Below, one piece after another: positions 46,650-58,391 of a stretch of 64,000 nt of DNA; positions within the stretch are counted from its first letter, which is position 1; each line of letters begins with the position of its first letter. The notes under the pieces are model-generated. The model had not been told where the DNA came from. It saw only the letters and a program-made list of their open reading frames with translations, and made no database searches. Position numbers and translations under genes: made by a program. The DNA lies in contig WION01000002.1 of the NCBI GenBank assembly GCA_015039365.1, forward strand, positions 1,364,001 through 1,428,000, in the 5' to 3' direction. This DNA is from Amanita rubescens. Taxonomy: Eukaryota; Basidiomycota; Agaricomycetes; Agaricales; Amanitaceae.

Positions 46650-48450
46650 CTAATGTACTATCATGTCCCCCACGACTCCTCGAAGCTTTCGTTTCGGCTT
46701 GCCATTAGGTTTGACCCCTATTACGAACGCCTCCATTTCCCTCGTCAATGTCTCCTCTATATACTGTTCAAAATTAGAATCTAAAAAAGCGAGCGACGCG
46801 TTGGCGATTAGATCGTGTAATTTAAGCGAGTCCCTCGTCTTTATGAAAGGTAAAATAGGAAAATCGGAAAAAGACTGATGCTTTGAGCCAACTATACATT
46901 TATCATTAGTACAATTTCCCCGGTTGCGACAGAATAACTTACCTAGGGTGATTATCCTCTTCCCCTCAGGCTCCCACGCTCTAACTACCTGTTGCAGGCG
47001 AGAAAAATGCTCTTCCCAGAGTGTGAAGGTTTCAGAATTGATAACGAGCATGCGTGGCAAATCTGGGTTCCGCCCTAGGGGAGAGAGTGAAGCATCTGTG
47101 ATAGTGGTATCGTCTTGGAGAGTGTCCCCATCAGCATTGGTGTTGTCTAGCCTCCTCAGGTGAGGCACAGGGCCAGGCGCCGGTAAGGGCTCTAGCCAGG
47201 GATCCAGAACAAGTGTTTGTGTTATAGGTATATGTTCATGTCCCGATGGTGGCGGCGTAGACAGAATGGAAAGCTGCAACAGGGGTTCGAAGTCGTTTCT
47301 AGATTAATAAACGCCAAATCTCACCATTGTACAGCCGCCGAAGGAATGGCCAATTAGCGTTACATCGCTGAAATATTTGATTGGGCCCCTGTTTGTTTCC
47401 TTGTCGGCCATTCTCCAGCTATCGTGGATCACACTTCCATCTGTGGTTTCAAGTTCTGCTACTTCGCCTCTCATGTAGTCGCAAAATACGGTATAAGCGG
47501 TGTATATTTCCTTCCGGCGAAACTCAAGCTGCTCGATTCTTAAAGGAAAAGCGGCTGATGCATCATTCAACGGCTGATCCTCCCACCTGGAACGCTACTT
47601 CATCAACCAGATACTCTAGACGATACACAAACTTACACTGCTTGATTTGCGTTCAGATAGTATATAGGCCTTAGGCACCTTATGGCCCTGATCACTCCAT
47701 GAACGAGTTATGCACGCATGCGCTGTCCCGTCGCGATGTTCTATAGCAATGACAACTTTTCCACTTGCTGCAAGGCGCGCACACAAATGGCTAGCAAACT
47801 AATTGGAATCAAAGAAGGCGTAGTAGACACTAGGACGACGAACCTATAAGCTGTGCGACTTCCTCCAAGCCCATGAGAAAATATGAGCAAAGGCCACTTG
47901 ACCAGTAACAGGCTCGCTTTTATCCAAAGATGCAGGTTGAAGGAGCGGCGCGTTGGCGTACACTGGAATCTTCGTATTGTTAAGGACTTGATCGAGTCAT
48001 CCATAAATCACAGCCTGCCTTGACGAGAACACCATAGAGGTATATCGGCAAACCACATAATCCAAGTAGGTATGGCTAAAATAAGATAGCTTTAGTTGTG
48101 TTAACTTCATTTCTTTCTTACTCACCGGAAAGAAAGGAATAACCTAGTAACGATACTTCCGCGGGCCTGTCCTCCGAGTCGTAATTAGGCAAACCGGGAG
48201 CTTTGAACGAAACAATAGCTCACCGCAACAACCAGTCAAAACCTTTCCGGTCTGCACTCGAAATATCTGCAGGATAATAAACGGTAAAGCCAACTTCTTC
48301 CATGCAGAGTACATGTTCTAATTGGTCAGTCGAAGATCCATTGACTTTACGACGCTTTGCTGATCCATAAACGCACGTTGGACGCACCGGAGTTACGAAA
48401 GCAGTCGCCCCAACCGCATAGCGGCCAACAACCGGGGGCAAGAAGAGCAT
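46650..48450 (-). CDS. Platelet-activating factor acetylhydrolase-like lipase
   Basis: This is a PAF-AH/phospholipase A2 group VII-type hydrolase, acting on oxidised or short-chain phospholipids. The N-terminus reads FLPPVVGRYAVGATAF, then EHVLCMEEVGFTVYYPAD and LLIFSHGLGGSRTAY. The catalytic triad is readable: the nucleophile Ser in IGHSFGG, the Asp in LVLDPWLEPL and the His in HQSFSDFP, the same order as in the human plasma enzyme. The C-terminus (IEETLTREMEAFVIGVKP, then KPKRKLRG) ends at TAG 46650-46652. I start at the ATG at 48448-48450 (MLFLPPVV), because the upstream codons in frame are not ATG. There is no clear signal peptide, so it is probably intracellular. Confidence 0.88.
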
Positions 48451-48588
48451 ACGATAATAGTAATGCAAGTGAAGTTCCTATACACGTGATTAGGGGTACA
48501 ATTCGGTAAACTGGCTACTTCTATGCGAAAAGAATCCACCTATACTAAACAAGCTGTTGCTCGGCCAGCGAGCTAGGACTAGCTACAA

Positions 48589-51309
48589 TTACAAAAGGTT
48601 CGGTTCCGGTCTGCCACCACCGCCCCTCCTGGGGTTATCATCGGGAGCAGAGCGTCCAAAGAATGAGCTTGCATACTGCTCCGCAGCGCTCAATTTATTG
48701 CGGATGCTTTTTCTAACGCTTCTCCCCCGTCTATCATTGGGGCAAGTAGCAGCTGGACCTTCACGAGTGTCTCTAGCAAGCAGAGCGTATGTAGAACCTT
48801 GGGCTGAAGATTCCTGTTGGGTCCAGGATTGACTAAATTCCCCAGAAGAGGAATATTGGTCAACAGAATTGTCGATAACGCGATGATGACGATGATGGAT
48901 GGTCTGTCGAGCTTGGCTGTGCTCCGACGTGGAAAAAGTATCGGTGAGCCGAACTACTTCCATGTGGTCCAGCTAGACCTTGTTTGCATACCCCGACCAT
49001 GCCCTATCTCGGCAAAATCGAGGTCTGGCGTCAACGTCCCTTCGTTCCTGGCCACGAAAGCAGGCTGCGCCAGACTCGCATCCTGATACGTCCGAAAGAA
49101 AGTGGCACCATTCGAGTTATTCGTCCCACCACTGCGATTCGACGCAATATCGCTCGTCGACGGTGAGGCAGAATTGTTACGTTCAATGATGGGTAAACTG
49201 TCCGCCACAGTTGTCACTGGGTGGTGCTGGTCGCGAGAACGCCATGCAGGACCTGCAAAACCTTGTCCTGTTGAGTATGGCCCGACATTTGCGCTGCGGC
49301 TGCCGGACGGAGGAACCGTGGATGATTGAGGCTGTCGACTGTATTCATATAGTTGGGGTTGGATCGGATTGGGTCTGGCTGACTGATTCCCGCGTGTTGA
49401 TGGGTCTTCTCGATGAATGTCTATTTCTTGCACGGTATCCTCGTCTTCAGCTTCGTCACCAATATCAGGATCTGGCATCTCGTCATCCGGCTCAAAATCG
49501 TCTTCATCATATTCAGTATCATCAGTTCCGTTCATTTCCGTCATGTGGTCAAATAGTTCTGTCAAAAAAGCCCGTAACTGTAGGACTCCTTTGCCAGAGA
49601 AAACGCAGAAGGATGATTGCTGCATCGCGCTGAATTCCTGAAAGAAAGGTAAATTCCAAAGATATGCCCAAGACTAATGCCCTTACTCTCGGAGGATCTC
49701 GGCAGAATTGTTGCAACTCTGGTTGGCGGAAAGCAGGTATGCCGGTTAGGCTGAGGTGTGTGAGCTTGTGCAATTTCTGTAGAAGGAAATGAATCGCCAT
49801 GACCGAGATTTGATCGCAATACGATAGATGGATTCGCTCCAATGTAGCATGCCGTTCTGCCAGCGCATATATGGCTTCATCCGTCAGATTGTTTACGCGA
49901 ACTAGACCTATACGGCGTAGTTTTGGTAATGTTGCCAACTCGAAAACAGACATGTCGGTTAACAGCGTGCAATCTAATTTTATCATTCAAACACTACCAC
50001 AACAATGGAATTAGTCAGTGTACTCACTTGCAAAATCAACATAGCGCAGTCTTGTGCACGATCGGGCGAGAGTACGAACGGAGCGATCCGTAGTCTTGCT
50101 CGCATGGCCAAGGTGCAAGTAGTGTAGGTGTCTTCCTAACTTGCATATATTCTCCACAGATCGATCTGTAAGAAGCGTACACTTGGACAACACAAGATTA
50201 CGAATTTTGGGCGCTTGACAGATGATGCCTTCAATAGCTTCGTCGGAGATGAGGGAGCATGCAGTAAGATCCAACATCCGCAGATGGACGAACTGCCGGT
50301 TTAGAATAAGTGGGGGTAGGTCGTTATCCAGTTTCGACTTGTAGGGGAATGGATTCGCATTGTCAGTCTGGGCTACGAGTTCAGGCCTTAGCGGCGCCGG
50401 GAAAGCGGCATCCGTAAGTTGAGGACAGTGCGAGAGGCGTAATTCCCGCATATAAGTAGAGTTTAACCATATATCTCGGATTGCGATGTCTGTTATCAAG
50501 TGACAGTGATTGAGATCAATCTCGAGGAGGAGCGGGCAACATTTGGCTAGAGCTTGGATAGCCGAATCTGTCAGGTTCTCCAAATTGCTCAATTTTACGC
50601 GACGAAGGAGGGGACAGTTCAATGCCAGCGCAACAATGCCATCGTCTGACACCTCGGTACAGCCTGCCAAATTGATCCCCTGCAGTCGTTTGGCCGATAG
50701 AGCAAGACTGATGATTGCATCGTTGTTGGTGCGTATCGCACCACTAAGATCGATGGCAACAAGGTCGGTGAAGCAGGGGAGAATTCGCGAAAGAGCAATA
50801 CTCGTGATATACTCGCAGTTTACGAGTGTAAGTCGTTCCAATCTATCGCAACGTGCAAAGATGGAAAATACATCATCCTTGAGTTGACTGCCTAGAGAGA
50901 GGAAGTTGAGGCGACGGATGAAATGAGAGTAGTTGAATGACTGATCCGGCTTTGTCAACAGCCTTGCCATTTTCTCCAGCGTGTCGTACTTTGGGAACGC
51001 GGGCTTGTGCCAAAGAAGTTCAACGGCACACTCGCACCAAGTACGGGAGACACGGAGACAATTGAATAGATCTCGAGGCGAGTGTAGATGTTTGAGTATG
51101 TGAATGAGTATTTCAGGCGGCAAACCGGACATGGGGGAGTGAGTAGACTCTTTGAAGGGTATGATGTCGATAGACCGCTTATTGGACCATCGTGCGGGGG
51201 TGATGAAGAAAGCTCTAGAGTCTTGATCGTGGAACTGGATGTCATCGTCGTCGTTGTCGTCGGAAAGAGAGGTGGAGGAGGGGAAATGATGCTTGTAGAT
51301 GGCGGCCAT
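48589..51309 (-). CDS. GRR1: Grr1-like F-box/LRR protein
   Basis: Grr1 is the SCF F-box subunit for G1 cyclins and nutrient-transporter regulators. The F-box is LPPEILIHILKHLHSPRDLF with LRVSRTWCECAVELLWHK. It is followed by about a dozen cysteine-type LRRs: LERLTLVNCEYIT, LVAIDLSGAI, LQGINLAGCTEVSDDGI, LRRVKLSNLENLTDSAI, LLEIDLNHCHLITD, MRELRLSHCPQLTDAAF, LRMLDLTACSLISDEAI, IRNLVLSKCTLLTDRSV and more. An acidic segment (DDTEYDEDDFEPDDE) and a Ser-rich disordered tail follow. The ATG at 51307-51309 lies in CACCATGG, an optimal context; an in-frame ATG at 51399 would add 30 residues. The stop is at 48589. The join near 48960, between GMQTRSSW and ARQTIHHRHH, was not settled. Confidence 0.93.
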
Positions 51310-51461
51310 GGTGGTGAAAGGTGAAAGGCAGGTGATGTGACACTGTCCCTTTGAGTCTGCCATGTCCTTGCAATTGGAACACACGGTAAAATCTCCCATT
51401 TCCCCTTCTAACCTGCTCACATCCAGTCAAGGACTTTGACCAACTGCTAGCCTCGGTAGAG

Positions 51462-51829
51462 ATGCCCCAAGAAGGTCCTGCCTTCTACGAAGCGCGCAGA
51501 CAGCTCTGGCTTACACCCCGCCCAGCAAGAACAACAGCTCTTGCACCCAAACCATCATCCCGAACCGCCGTCAAAGAGGTCGAAGCATACCTAGGAACAC
51601 CGGGCATCGCCGAGAGCGATGACGGATGGAGAGTCATACGGGGTTTATGGAATGGCATTTGCTCAGGCAGGAGTCTAAGCGACAGAATCCCGCTTCAATC
51701 AATGGTTCGTAACCAAACAAGCTCCGCTATTTACTGTAATAATGTCATCCAAAGATTACCATCGTGAGGGCAGCATGGATTCAAGACGAAACAGTGGCCC
51801 AAGAATGCCATGGTGCAGTCTTCAGATGA
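51462..51829 (+). CDS. Gag1-like clamp domain protein
   Basis: A small protein of about 105 residues: MPQEGPAFYEARRQLWLT, then an Ala/Pro/Lys linker, then DDGWRVIRGLWNGICSG, LSDRIPLQSM and, across the intron 51705-51754 (GTTCGT...CCAAAG), ITIVRAAWIQDETV. The pair IPLQSMITIVRAAWIQDETV is the hallmark of the Gag1-like clamp domain (DUF4050). In S. pombe this family was linked to amino-acid transporter control through the ubiquitin ligase Pub1; the role here is inferred only from that. The start ATG is at 51462 and the stop TGA at 51827-51829. It is divergent from GRR1 (152 bp), itself a nutrient-signalling F-box gene. Confidence 0.82.
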
Positions 51830-51923
51830 GAAATAGCCAATTTCTTGTCGCAACATTTTTGCTCCCCGGTCAAACGGTATTTATAAATTCAAGCTCGCGA
51901 TGGCGGTGACACCTGACTTGTAT

Positions 51924-52325
51924 CTAGCTATGCGGAGGATCAAGGGGGATGAAACTTACCAAAATTACACCGTCTCCTCTGACGAACAGCATGTCCATCT
52001 TTCGTTTTGCGACCTGAGGATGTCTTAAGCGTCGTCTACGAATGCGGGGAAAGATAGTATACATTAACTGGTACCGTACCCTGAGGCATGTCGTCGGTAT
52101 CCACTATCAGGATAGTCTCCTCCACATCACTTAGAATGAGATTCATGTGTCCATCGTAGGCCTACCTAACGATTACCGATTGACCTGGTGTACGATTTAA
52201 CGATGACATACATGAAGAACACCAGTCAACTCTCTATCTCCTCTTAGCTTGACATAGACGCGTTCACTTAGAGATAATCTAATGAGATCAAAGGGCTCCT
52301 GGATGCCAGACGATGGAGTGTCCAT
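51924..52325 (-). CDS. LSM3: U6 snRNP / decapping-associated Sm-like protein LSm3
   Basis: LSm3 is part of the LSm2-8 ring on U6 snRNA and the LSm1-7 ring in mRNA decay. Sm1 is [20 protein letters not shown] with [19 protein letters not shown] and SDVEETIL. Sm2 is [17 protein letters not shown]. Introns: donor GTATGT after VLH, and GTACCA...CCTCAG after MPQGT; both keep the frame. The start chosen is the ATG at 52323-52325 ([14 protein letters not shown]), which gives the family length. An in-frame ATG at 52404-52406 would add 27 unconserved residues and overlap the U1-C start. The 3' end is uncertain: either the frame continues [10 protein letters not shown] to a stop at 51924-51926, or a last intron begins at GTAAGT after VILV. 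Confidence 0.9.
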
Positions 52326-52371
52326 ATGGGCCTTCTGTTGGGTCTTATTGACCTCTTTGCCAGTCTTGCCT

Positions 52372-52379
52372 GTCACGTG
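52372..52379. promoter_or_regulatory. E-box GTCACGTG between LSM3 and U1-C genes
   Basis: The octamer lies in the 79-bp gap between the divergent LSM3 and U1-C start codons, 25 bp before the U1-C ATG. It is identical to the boxes upstream of VTC1, GLN4, RSM18 and VMA21. Confidence 0.5.
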
Positions 52380-52404
52380 CCGCTCTTCGTCTGCTGCTCC
52401 GACC

Positions 52405-53279
52405 ATGCCTGTCTGTTCATCTCTCTTCCTCCACTCCAACTCACTTATTCCTTCTACAGAAACATTATTGCGACTACTGTGACGTATATCTAACGCACGA
52501 TTCCGCTTCTGGTAATTTTTAGAACGATAGATTGGCGAGAGAATTAACATCCATATCCTAGTGCGAAAGGCACACAACAGCGGAAGAAATCACTTGGCTA
52601 ATGTCAGGGATTATTATGCTTGTATGTTCTTGTCGATCTCCGTGTCCCCTCGTTCTTAACAGTCGTAAAGCTTTAGGACATGACAAGGCCCAGAGCATCA
52701 TTGACCAGATTACAGCGGCTTACGAGTCAAGTGGCGGTCCACCTCCTGGTGGATTCAACTTTGGGCCCCAACATCTTGGTGCTCCTCCTCCATGGGTTTG
52801 GACCACCTCCAATGGGTTTTGGTGGTATGCCTCCCACCTAATTTCGGCGGTGGTGAGTCAATTTTATCCTTACTCATTCCCATACTTAACAGAATCGAAG
52901 CTCCTCCTTTCCCTCCTGGACCCGGATTCCCCCCAATGATGCCTCCTCCTTTTCCACCCAACGGACCAATTGGCGCGCGAGGAATGGGTCCACCGCCACC
53001 TGGTGGTTTCCCAGGCGGTAAGTAGCACGAAACAAGTATGAATATACTTCTTAATCCCACTCTTCAGGTCCTCCTCCATTTCCTCCGAATGGTCCCCCTG
53101 GAGGTAACCTTCCTCCTTTCCCTCCACAAAATGCCGGTGCTGCACCGCCTAGTAATTTCCCGCCACCTGGAGGTAATACTAATACCCCTCCAAATGGCCC
53201 TCTGCCCTCGGGTGGACCGCCAAGCAGTGGCCCAAGCATTCACCCAGACAGACTGAAGATGATGAGTAGTGGAAGGTGA
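52405..53279 (+). CDS. U1 small nuclear ribonucleoprotein C
   Basis: U1-C stabilises U1 snRNA pairing with the 5' splice site. The first exon is only six bases, ATGCCT (Met-Pro); an intron GTCTGT...CTACAG follows, then [17 protein letters not shown]. The next exon begins after CATATCCTAG with [20 protein letters not shown], then [18 protein letters not shown]. The U1-type C2H2 finger is complete: CDYC, then the His of AHNSGRNH at standard spacing. The rest is Pro/Gly/Phe-rich ([35 protein letters not shown]) to LKMMSSGR, as in other U1-C proteins. The stop TGA is at 53277-53279. It is divergent from LSM3, another snRNP gene, over 79 bp. Confidence 0.93.
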
Positions 53280-53346
53280 TGACCGTAGGGACGTATTACG
53301 CAGTATCCTGTTAAGTAGCGTTGTTGAGTTCATATAGTGGTCGTAC

Positions 53347-53354
53347 GTCACGTG
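53347..53354. promoter_or_regulatory. E-box GTCACGTG upstream of VTC1
   Basis: GTCACGTG within TACGTCACGTGTGATG, 57 bp before the VTC1 start codon, in the gap after the U1-C gene. In yeast, VTC genes are phosphate-regulated through the related CACGTG sites of Pho4; whether that holds here is unknown. Confidence 0.55.
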
Positions 53355-53411
53355 TGATGCGATAGTGACGAAACTTCTCTCCAAGAACGGCTAGCGTTAC
53401 CTCCCACAATC

Positions 53412-54007
53412 ATGTCCACCCAGCCGCTCCTCCAGCGTACGGCCAACAAACGTATTGCCCTTCCCATCCGTGTCGAGCCAAAGGTCTCTTTTGCGAACGA
53501 GCGTACCTTTTTGTCATGGCTACATTTCACAGTTGTCCTTGGAGGCCTCGCTGTCGGTCTGCTCAACTTTGGCGATCAGGTATGACCAATGACTCTTCAT
53601 CGCTAGCAGAGATATCTTCAACTTTGATCTAGGTGGGCAGGATTAGCGCGGCGATGTTCTCAGTCGTCGGTAAGATGTCCATTTATCCCGTTTCTCTCTC
53701 AACATATTGAATTAACTTTTGTTCCATCTAGCTATGGCCATCATGATCTATGCATTGTTTACCTACCACTGGCGCGCGGCCTCTATTCGACGCGGAGGAA
53801 GAGGCCCTTACGATGACAGAATTGGCCCGGTATGTACCACTCATTTTTCTTCGCAACTCGGCTCAGTCGCTCTCACGCTGTCCAGACTATATTGTGCATC
53901 GCTTTATTAGGTGCGTCTTTTCAATTTTCATCTTCGGAAATTCAGTAATGTCCCCCACCCTAGTCGCCGTCGTTGTCAACTTTATTTTACGCTTTACCGA
54001 GCATTAA
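53412..54007 (+). CDS. VTC1: Vacuolar transporter chaperone subunit Vtc1
   Basis: Vtc1 is the small membrane subunit of the polyphosphate polymerase complex of the vacuole. Spliced, the protein is about 123 residues with three membrane helices: [20 protein letters not shown] then [28 protein letters not shown]; and [19 protein letters not shown]. The loop [20 protein letters not shown] is conserved. Five exons are resolved, including one of only 25 nt (53886-53910) between GTATGT...GTCCAG and GTGCGT...CCCTAG. The start ATG is at 53412 ([14 protein letters not shown]) and the stop TAA at 54005-54007. A GTCACGTG box lies 57 bp upstream. Confidence 0.96.
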
Positions 54008-54240
54008 ACCATTTCCGCGAGTATCTTTTTGGATTTCAGTACAGCTCTATACCTTGGACAATCCCACAAAAGCGATCTTCATGGTTCGTACTATATAGTA
54101 TCCGTACAGGTACACACCAAAAATGTAAAATTCAGCTACGTTTTTGTCTTTTCGTTCCCGCCCTTGTCGCGACATTTGCAGCAGTGTCAACGGATGAAAT
54201 GGACATGGAACGCCGAGACTTGTTTATCAGTTGAGATGGG

Positions 54241-55973
54241 TTATTCCTTTCTACTGGAAGATATACTCACATGTTTACGACTCCTTGTGCTCACTATACT
54301 TTGTGACCGACCGTCTTCACCAACTTCTTCTGGTTCATTTGCTGCGTCAACTTCCATTACTTCTTCACCTCCGCCTCCGTTGATTGTCTCAGCTCCCTGA
54401 CTCTCGCGCAATCCAAGCCTGGTTTTGAGAACTTTGATGTCATAATCTACCTTATCCACCAGACGTTTCATCTCAATCAGATGTAGTTGTCGCATCCACC
54501 AACTGTTCCAACTGAGCGCAATTGTCTCGCGTAGGCATTACGAGCCGCGTATGCAGTATACCGAGTTCTGCTAACGCCTGCGTTACCTTGGGTGCGATTG
54601 CTTGCTTTGGCGTGGGTAATTTGAAGGAACGCAGATATGCCGGTGTATGAGCCGATTTTGTAGCTGAAGCAGTCATTGGCGGGTCTGCACGGACGATACA
54701 GTGTAACGCATCTGCAACCTCATTAGCATTCGGCGTAGGAAAATGAAGCCCACAATACCGTATGCGGCGTTCTTGGCCGATTGTGCCCTCTTCACAATCG
54801 GGGAACCGAGTGATATTGATGACGGCATAGAAGGACTGTCCAAATCCATTATTCCACCTTTCTTCTTCTTCTTTGTGTCCATCATTAAACTAAATGGAGG
54901 TTCTTCCTCCACAATATCAGGTAAACCGGACTCAATACCAGCGAGCGTTCGTAGAAGGTCATCTCTTTCCTTCTTGAATTTTCGTTCGGTTTGTTCTAGC
55001 CTTCTGACCTCGATATACAATGCTTCTTCCTCTACAGTCTGCTCATGTGTACGGTTCTCGAGACTTAGGAGATATTTTTTCCTCGTTAGCTCCCTCTCTA
55101 TTAATGACGATGAGTGGAAGAATATTATTTAAACAGTGAATTACCTTTATCAAACTGGAGGCTCGCATGTAATTGGTTCTTGGCATTTTCGTCCCCGGTC
55201 CAAGGTCTATTGCGTACAAGTTTACGACACACGCTATAGTAACGATCTTTGAGGTCCTGTAGGGGTGGTTCAGGTAAGCCCAGATGAATTCAGAACTCAT
55301 TTGTCGAACCTCGATTGAACGCTTTGCACCCGGGTAGTCGTAACGGTCATCGATGATATACCACCTAGGCATCATACTCCTGTGCAAGGTTTAACAGATA
55401 ATCAGTCTCTTCCTTCGTCCATTCCTTATCTTACTGTATGGTTGTATCACATCTATCATTTCGGATATACAGGTGGACTAACCTTCCAAGAATTTTGTGT
55501 ATTCTTCCTGAGAGCATGCATAAGATGTCGGTTGGACGTTATATCTCGCAAACGGATAGTCTGCCACATGTTAATACCATTACACTTCCAGAAATGGACT
55601 GACATACCAGGGGTCTGTTCCACGGCAGCTTTCGCCCAATGCTGAAGCTCTAGCCCGTCAGACCGAGCGGGATTCTTGAAAGAGCGGTATTCCCTACAAA
55701 CTATTAGAACAGAGAAACTATGGAGCAAGAAAGTAAACACCATCTTGCCTTTCCAACACCGCCTAAATTCGGTTTTTGTTTTAACCGCGGTTTCGCGAGC
55801 TGCGCGGCGAGCGTAGGTGCGGATGGACCAATGAGTGAGTACAACTCCCTAGATATGCCCTCCGGCTTTTTCGTTGACAATCCAGAAGACTTCTTTGGTT
55901 GAGAAGGGCCGGGCGTAGATGGAGTTTCGCGAATAGACAGAGCACTGCGGACGTCTGCAGCAGAGACTGCCAT
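54241..55973 (-). CDS. SWC4: SWR1/NuA4 complex subunit Swc4 (DMAP1)
   Basis: Swc4 is shared by the SWR1 H2A.Z exchanger and NuA4 acetyltransferase. The N-terminus (MAVSAADVRSALSIRE, then GISRELYSLIGPSAPTL and KPRLKQKPNLGG) and FKNPARSDGLELQHWAKA are diagnostic. The SANT-like core shows PRWYIIDDRYDYPGAKRSIE, spliced to DLKDRYYSVCRKLVRNRPWT and ENAKNQLHASLQFDK. A charged helix follows (IEVRRLEQTERKFKKERDDL then LRTLAGIESGLPDI). The C-terminal coiled coil (HLIEMKRLVDKVDYDIKVLK) ends in an acidic tail. The start ATG is at 55971-55973 and the stop TAA at 54241-54243. It is divergent from GLN4 (119 bp between starts). Confidence 0.94.
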
Positions 55974-56008
55974 TGCGCCGCTCGCGGTAGTGGTCGAAGA
56001 AAGGTTTC

Positions 56009-56016
56009 GTCACGTG
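56009..56016. promoter_or_regulatory. E-box GTCACGTG between SWC4 and GLN4
   Basis: GTCACGTG in the 119-bp gap between the divergent SWC4 and GLN4 start codons, 77 bp before the GLN4 ATG. Confidence 0.5.
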
Positions 56017-56092
56017 AAAGTGATGATCGGTCCAAAAATGGAAACGCCTTATTTACGCAATCGAGTCGGTTTGAAGGAAGATCGATCTTGCC

Positions 56093-58391
56093 ATGGCGTC
56101 GCCCGACCCTTATTCCTTTGCTACCAAATATCTAGAGACAAACCCTATAGACGGATGGGCCAGCCTTTCAACTGTCATAAACATCCTCAAGAAGAGTCCG
56201 GAGTTGAATGGCGTCAAGCCCCTAGATGTCAAGAATGCCGTTGAGAAGGTATTCACAGAAAAATTTGGTCCAAAAGAGGCTGCGAAGCCTAAAGTAAAGG
56301 TTCGCGTGGATGCGCTCTGAAGATCATTACTCTTATCCCTTTTGAAGGATTCGAAAAAAGACAGTACTCCATCTAACACCACCAAGGCAGGAGATGCTTC
56401 ATCAGAAGCGACATCCCTCTCGTCCAAAAAGACTGTATTCGAAGAAGGATTTTTGGGAAATCTACATAAACCGGGAGGGAACCCTCAGATTCACCAGCGC
56501 CTGCGCGATGAACATTTAGCAGTCACAGGAGGCCAAGTTTGGACCCGTTTTCCACCCGAACCGAATGGTTACCTTCATATTGGACATTCCAAGGCGATTT
56601 TCGTCAATTTCGGATACGCTGCACATAATAATGGGAAATGCTACCTGCGCTACGATGATACGAACCCAGAGAAAGAGGAGGCGCGCTATTTCGAGAGTAT
56701 CTTGGAGATGGTAAGATGGCTCGGCTTCGAGCCATGGAAGATTACATATTCAAGCGATTATTTCCAACAATTGTATGAGCTTGCCGTTGAGCTTATCAAG
56801 CGGGATAAGGCTTATATCTGTCATTGCACCCGTACGTCCCGAGTTTTGGTGATGGTGTAAGAGCCTAATGGTAAATGCGATCAACAGAGGAAGAGATCAA
56901 GGTTGACCGAGGAGAGAAGCGGGGTCAGCCTCGGCCTTGCATTCACCGAGACCGTCCTATCTCGGAGTCACTGACAGAGTTTGAAAACATGAAGAATGGA
57001 AAATACCGTCCAAAAGAAGCTGCGCTTCGCATGAAGCAGGACCTGAGCGATCCGAATCCCCAGATGTGGGACTTGACAGCATACCGTGTTCTCGAAACCC
57101 CCCACCATCGGACAGGTGACAAATGGAAAATCTATCCGACATATGACTTCACTCATTGTCTTGTCGATAGTTTTGAAAATATCTCGTTCGTCACGTTCTG
57201 TTTGAATTGTCCAATTAGCTAATTTGTCTTTCTAGACATTCACTTTGTACCACCGAGTTTATCGCCTCACGTCAATCTTATGACTGGCTATGTGATGCGC
57301 TCGAAGTCTACAAACCTCGTCAATCTGAATACGGAAGACTTAACCTAGAGGGTACTATCATGTCCAAGCGGAAAATTCTTGCCTTGGTAGAAGAAGGATA
57401 CGTCGCAGGCTGGGACGATCCGCGGTTATATACCCTAAATGCTCTTCGGAGGCGTGGGGTTCCTCCTGGTGCGATCATCAACTTCGTAAACACTCTCGGA
57501 ATTTCCACTGCAACTACGGGTATCGAGATAGCACGCTTTGAACAAAGCGTAAGGCAGTATCTTGAAGGGTCAGCACCACGTCTTCTAATGGTGCTGCGTC
57601 CGCTCAAAGTAATCATTGAAAATCTGCCCGACGACTATGTCCTAATGATCGAGAAACCCCTACACCCGAAAGTCCCAGAACTTGGCACTACCATGATCCC
57701 CTTCACCAAACACATCTACATCGAGGCTGACGACTTCCGTCTTGAAGACTCCAAGGATTATTTCCGGCTTGCCCCCGGGAAAACGGTCGGGCTATTCCAG
57801 GCACCATACCCTATAACATGTACATCTTACGAAACGGATCCGGTTACAGGGGCCGTGACCAAGCTTATTTGTAAACTCGAGAATGAAGGTCCACCTAAGA
57901 AACCCAAGGCCTTCATACAGTGGGTAGCCGAGCACGCAGGAACATACAGTCCTGTTAAAGTCGACGAGACACGCATATTCCACCGTTTGTTCAACAGCGA
58001 TCGGCCATCATCCGATTTTAGAAAAGACATCGCGCCGAACAGCCTCGAAGTTATTAAGGGTGCCATGGTTGAGATTGGATTTTGGCCTCTGGCCGAGAGG
58101 TCCATCGACGACGCTCGCAAGGACGCAAAGCTTAGGACAGAAAAGGCGATGAAAGAATTGGATGGATTCACCGGCGACAACGATACGCCCCACGCCACTG
58201 TAGATCAGCTGGTCGGCAAAGAATGTGTACGCTTCCAAGGTTTACGCGTGGCGTATTTTGCATTGGATAAGGATGCACGCATCGCCTGTTTAGATGAAGC
58301 GATGGACTCGGCACCAGCTCGTTCCCAGGGAGATTACATTGTGCTGAACCGGATTGTTAGTCTAAAGCAGGATACTGGGAAGTCGACCTAA
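56093..58391 (+). CDS. GLN4: Cytoplasmic glutaminyl-tRNA synthetase
   Basis: Class I aminoacyl-tRNA synthetase. An N-terminal non-catalytic domain ([36 protein letters not shown]) precedes the catalytic core [20 protein letters not shown] (HIGH motif). Then come [52 protein letters not shown], the spliced [28 protein letters not shown] (KMSKS loop) and [20 protein letters not shown]. The anticodon-binding barrel runs from [17 protein letters not shown] to [13 protein letters not shown]. Introns: after PKEAAKPK (GTAAAG...TTGAAG), GTACGT...CAACAG within the ICHCT region, and GTTCGT...TTCTAG within the FENIS codons. The start ATG is at 56093 and the stop TAA at 58389-58391. Confidence 0.97.

Noticed and set aside
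51400..51420. GTG-initiated extension of GRR1
   Set aside because: Eukaryotic gene; the ATG at 51309 has an optimal CACCATGG context, with an in-frame ATG at 51399 as the only alternative.
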